Source of the DNA: Terriglobia bacterium
GTDB taxonomy: Bacteria > Acidobacteriota > Terriglobia > Terriglobales > Acidobacteriaceae
Length of the DNA: 64,000 nt
NCBI GenBank assembly: GCA_020072585.1
Contig: JAIQGL010000006.1
Coordinates: 37,808 to 101,807, forward strand
Reading direction: 5' to 3'
Made by a program: the position numbers and the translations under genes. Shown here one piece after another: positions 61,661-64,000 of the stretch. The notes below the pieces were generated by a model. It ran no database searches, was not told where the DNA came from, and worked only from the letters and a program-made list of their open reading frames with translations. Position 1 is the stretch's first letter, and every line of letters begins with the position of its first letter.

Positions 61661-62914
61661 TTATTCTGACGTGAAGTAGTCCACCGCCACCGGGCTTTCA
61701 AACAGAGAATAGTCGCGCGTTACCACTGTGATGCCGGTTTCAGTCACAACATAATTTTTCGCGTCCTCAACCGGATCAAATCCGATCACCGTTCCTTCCG
61801 GGATATGGACATCGCGATCAATAATGGCCTTGCGGATGCGGCAATGGCGGCCGATATTCACATGCGAAAAGATAATGCTGTTATCCACTTGAGTGTAGGA
61901 GTTCACGCGCACGTCAGAAGAGAGCACGCAGTTGCGCACGTAGCCTCCGGAAAGAATGGACCCGGGGCAGACGATGGAATCAATGGCCATGCCGGTGCGG
62001 CCGGGCTCGCCAAAAACAAACTTGGCCGGCGGATACTGCCGCTGGTGCGTGCGGATGGGCCAGTGCTTGTCATACAGGTTGAACACCGGCGAGACTGACA
62101 CCAGGTCCATGTTGGCTTCGTAATAGGCTTCAATCGTGCCCACGTCGCGCCAGTACTGCGCTTCCTTCATGTTCTCATCGATAAAATTGTAGGAATACAG
62201 TTTGTATTGCTCAAGAATTTTCGGCAGGATGTCCTTGCCAAAGTCGTGCGACGAATTAGGGTCTTCCGCGTCCTTGAGCAGCACGGGCAGCAGTACGTCA
62301 GTATTAAAAATGTAAACGCCCATGGACCCTGACACCATCTCAGGGTTATAGGGCGAGCGCAGCGTTGTCGCCTTGGGCTTCTCTTCAAAGCCCGTGATGC
62401 GTCCATTGCGGTCAATGTCCACCACGCCAAAGCGGTCGCACTCGTCCGGCGAAACAAGAATCGTGGCCAGTGTCACATCCGCCCCGGCGAAATTGTGATG
62501 GTCCAGCATAAGCTGGTAATTCATTTTATAAATGTGGTCCCCGGAGAGGATCAGCACATGCTTTGACTGCTCGCTGCCGATGGAATAAATGTTCTGGTAG
62601 ACCGCGTCCGCTGTGCCCAGATACCAGTTGTCGCTCACCCGTTTCATCGGCGGCATGATCTCAATGAATTCGCCCAGCTCGCTTGCCACAATGGAACTCC
62701 AGCCTTCGCGGATGTGGCGGTTCAATGAGAGTGCTTTGTACTGGGTAAGGATGTAGACCTTGCGCAAGTCAGAGTTGATGCAATTGGAGAGCGTAATATC
62801 GATGATGCGATAGTTGCCGCCGAAAGTTACGGCCGGCTTCGCGCGGTCGCGCGTAAGCGGGTAGAGCCGTTCCCCGGCCCCTCCAGCGAGCAGTACTCCA
62901 AGCGTATCTTTCAT
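61661..62914 (-). CDS. glgC: Glucose-1-phosphate adenylyltransferase
   Basis: 417 residues. N-terminal nucleotidyltransferase [20 protein letters not shown] with Lys and Asp boxes, [29 protein letters not shown] and [10 protein letters not shown]. The C-terminal left-handed beta-helix ([40 protein letters not shown]) follows. It makes ADP-glucose for glycogen; the ATG overlaps no other gene. Its product could feed the same polymer that the debranching-like enzyme (34259) acts on. Confidence 0.95.
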   Translation of the reverse strand: MKDTLGVLLAGGAGERLYPLTRDRAKPAVTFGGNYRIIDITLSNCINSDLRKVYILTQYKALSLNRHIREGWSSIVASELGEFIEIMPPMKRVSDNWYLGTADAVYQNIYSIGSEQSKHVLILSGDHIYKMNYQLMLDHHNFAGADVTLATILVSPDECDRFGVVDIDRNGRITGFEEKPKATTLRSPYNPEMVSGSMGVYIFNTDVLLPVLLKDAEDPNSSHDFGKDILPKILEQYKLYSYNFIDENMKEAQYWRDVGTIEAYYEANMDLVSVSPVFNLYDKHWPIRTHQRQYPPAKFVFGEPGRTGMAIDSIVCPGSILSGGYVRNCVLSSDVRVNSYTQVDNSIIFSHVNIGRHCRIRKAIIDRDVHIPEGTVIGFDPVEDAKNYVVTETGITVVTRDYSLFESPVAVDYFTSE

Positions 62915-63023
62915 ATGTGTCTTAGCGGGCGGGGAACAGTCCCGGACCCCAGGAAATTTTTATGCTAGCAGAAAAAAGAAAACCCGGCGCACCACTGCTC
63001 TTTGCGGAGACTGAAGGGTCTGG

Positions 63024-63317
63024 TTATGAGGCATCGTCAACGCTGATGCGCAGTGATTTCAGGAAGCGCACGTCATGGGCATTAATGCTGAATTCAGGTT
63101 CACCGTTCTTTTTGCGTGTGCCTACCAGCTCCGGCGGCGCGTCTACCGCCTCTTCATCATGGCGATTGAAGCCCACAGTGGCTTCCAGCACCAGAAAAAC
63201 GTCAAACCCTTCTTCTTTGATCTTTGAGATCACGCGCGCGATCTGCTCGGATTCTGAAAGAGAGCCATTAATGGCTTCTCCCAGTTCTTTCATCAGTTGT
63301 TTCAAGCGTGTGTTCAC
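63024..63317 (-). CDS. Small conserved protein of unknown function
   Basis: 97 residues from GTG with AGAGGAG upstream. The first 50 residues are helical (LKQLMKELGEAINGSLSESE, QIARVISKIKEEGFDVFLVL), and the rest is charged and likely beta (PPELVGTRKKNGEPEFSINA, HDVRFLKSLRISVDDAS). Same strand as glgC with a 109-bp gap. No domain recognised. Confidence 0.7.
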   Translation of the reverse strand: MNTRLKQLMKELGEAINGSLSESEQIARVISKIKEEGFDVFLVLEATVGFNRHDEEAVDAPPELVGTRKKNGEPEFSINAHDVRFLKSLRISVDDAS

Positions 63318-63443
63318 CGCAAACTCCTCTGGCCCCTAATCCTTAGATGCCCGTGAGGTTACCTGCGTTTTACTCTTCAGCTTATTCTTAATCCCTTTAT
63401 TCTTATCTAAGGATACGCCGATTTTCGGGCTACAATAAGCAAA

Positions 63444-63761
63444 ATGCCGGAAATTTCCACTGTCAAAAACGCTCTGCAAACCGTTGTAAAGAAAGACCGG
63501 CTGCTTAACGCCGTGTTTGCCGGCGGAAAATCGCTGATCGTTTCCATCAGCCGTACCTTTTATGCACTCTGGTTGCAGACCACTGGCCTGATTTTCCTGT
63601 TTTTTACCGTGGGCGGCGGCGCTTCTCTGGTCCGCCAGTACCGGAAAGATGGGTTCGCCGATCACCAGCGCGTCTTGATTGAAAGCGCTTTTACCCTGAT
63701 TTGCGCCTACTTTACTTTGCTCTCATTTCTGAAAGCCAGGCGCACCGCAAACCGAAAATAG
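63444..63761 (+). CDS. Small membrane protein of unknown function
   Basis: 105 residues with two membrane helices ([40 protein letters not shown]) around a basic loop ([15 protein letters not shown]). It is divergent from the small gene at 63024 and stands 15 bp before methylmalonyl-CoA mutase, so co-transcription is possible. Unknown role. Confidence 0.7.
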   Translation: MPEISTVKNALQTVVKKDRLLNAVFAGGKSLIVSISRTFYALWLQTTGLIFLFFTVGGGASLVRQYRKDGFADHQRVLIESAFTLICAYFTLLSFLKARRTANRK

Positions 63762-63776
63762 CCTGCTCGGATTCAA

Positions 63777-64000
63777 TGCCTGAGGACCTCAAACTCGAAC
63801 GCGCTGCCCAGCGTAAAGCCGACGCCGGTCAGCTCAAAAATATCGATCCGCAGCCGCTCTATACTCCCGCCAATCTTGAAGGCTGGGATTACGATGCTGA
63901 CGCGGGCTATCCTGGAGAGTTTCCTTTCACGCGCGGCGTGCAGGCAACGATGTATCGCGGACGCCTCTGGACCATGCGCCAGTACGCCGGCATGGGCGAC
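63777..64000 (+). CDS. Methylmalonyl-CoA mutase, partial (N-terminus only)
   Basis: The ATG at 63777 opens a frame of at least 74 codons to the window end. The N-terminus reads [20 protein letters not shown], then [20 protein letters not shown] and [11 protein letters not shown]. The last two are characteristic of the substrate-binding start of B12-dependent acyl-CoA mutases, most like the methylmalonyl-CoA mutase large subunit. The cobalamin domain lies beyond the window. Confidence 0.88.

Overview
This window looks like a chromosomal segment of an Acidobacteriota genome, probably a Koribacter/Terriglobus-like soil lineage. That placement is inferred from protein content and style: PilZ proteins, the pilB-pilT-pilC-pilS-pilR order, a pseudopilin-like secreted protein, Tat-exported ankyrin and tyrosinase proteins, and TCCCGA-type intergenic repeats. 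It was not tested by a database search. I see no rRNA, tRNA or CRISPR array. Two genes run off the ends: an ankyrin protein on the left and a methylmalonyl-CoA mutase on the right.

Layout. 1-6.0 kb: ankyrin protein, secreted amidohydrolase, PilZ protein, small secreted protein, S9 peptidase. 6.3-8.2 kb: a SIR2-like/GAF fusion with a small basic protein downstream, which is the best candidate for an undescribed defence or signalling module. 8.4-13.5 kb: comM, a double-PilZ protein, thiolase, CPBP protease. 13.8-14.0 kb: a complete miniature transcription unit encoding a 14-residue lysine-rich peptide. 14.2-21.1 kb: rmuC, a helicase-nuclease, tyrosinase, rsmE. 21.1-24.96 kb: heat-shock operon hrcA-grpE-(J-like)-dnaJ-(membrane protein)-rsmE behind a CIRCE operator. 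24.9-29.8 kb: housekeeping genes (pseudopilin-like, Mrp, thioesterase, TPR, SDR, Lon-N). 29.9-33.0 kb: a chelatase-like AAA ATPase and a von Willebrand A protein, separated by a GIY-YIG gene lying between inverted repeats. 34.3-47.4 kb: a tightly coupled 11-gene minus-strand cluster (methyltransferase, glycosidase-like protein, two sugar-nucleotide epimerases, radical SAM, five glycosyltransferases, glycogen-debranching-like enzyme) that looks like a saccharide or glycoconjugate pathway. 48-59.2 kb: an NtrC-like regulator lacking its sigma-54 contact loop, SAM hydrolase, Tat-ankyrin protein, and the type IV pilus motor operon pilBTC with pilSR. 59.7-63.0 kb: glgC, its terminator, and a group II intron of the IIC type inserted directly after that terminator. 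63.0-64 kb: two small proteins and the start of methylmalonyl-CoA mutase.

Several families of short dispersed repeats sit in the intergenic spaces, often immediately after stop codons. Some genes (GIY-YIG, Tat-ankyrin) lie between inverted copies of such sequences. Starts were moved from the longest open frame to internal ATGs where a Shine-Dalgarno sequence, signal peptide or domain boundary supported it.
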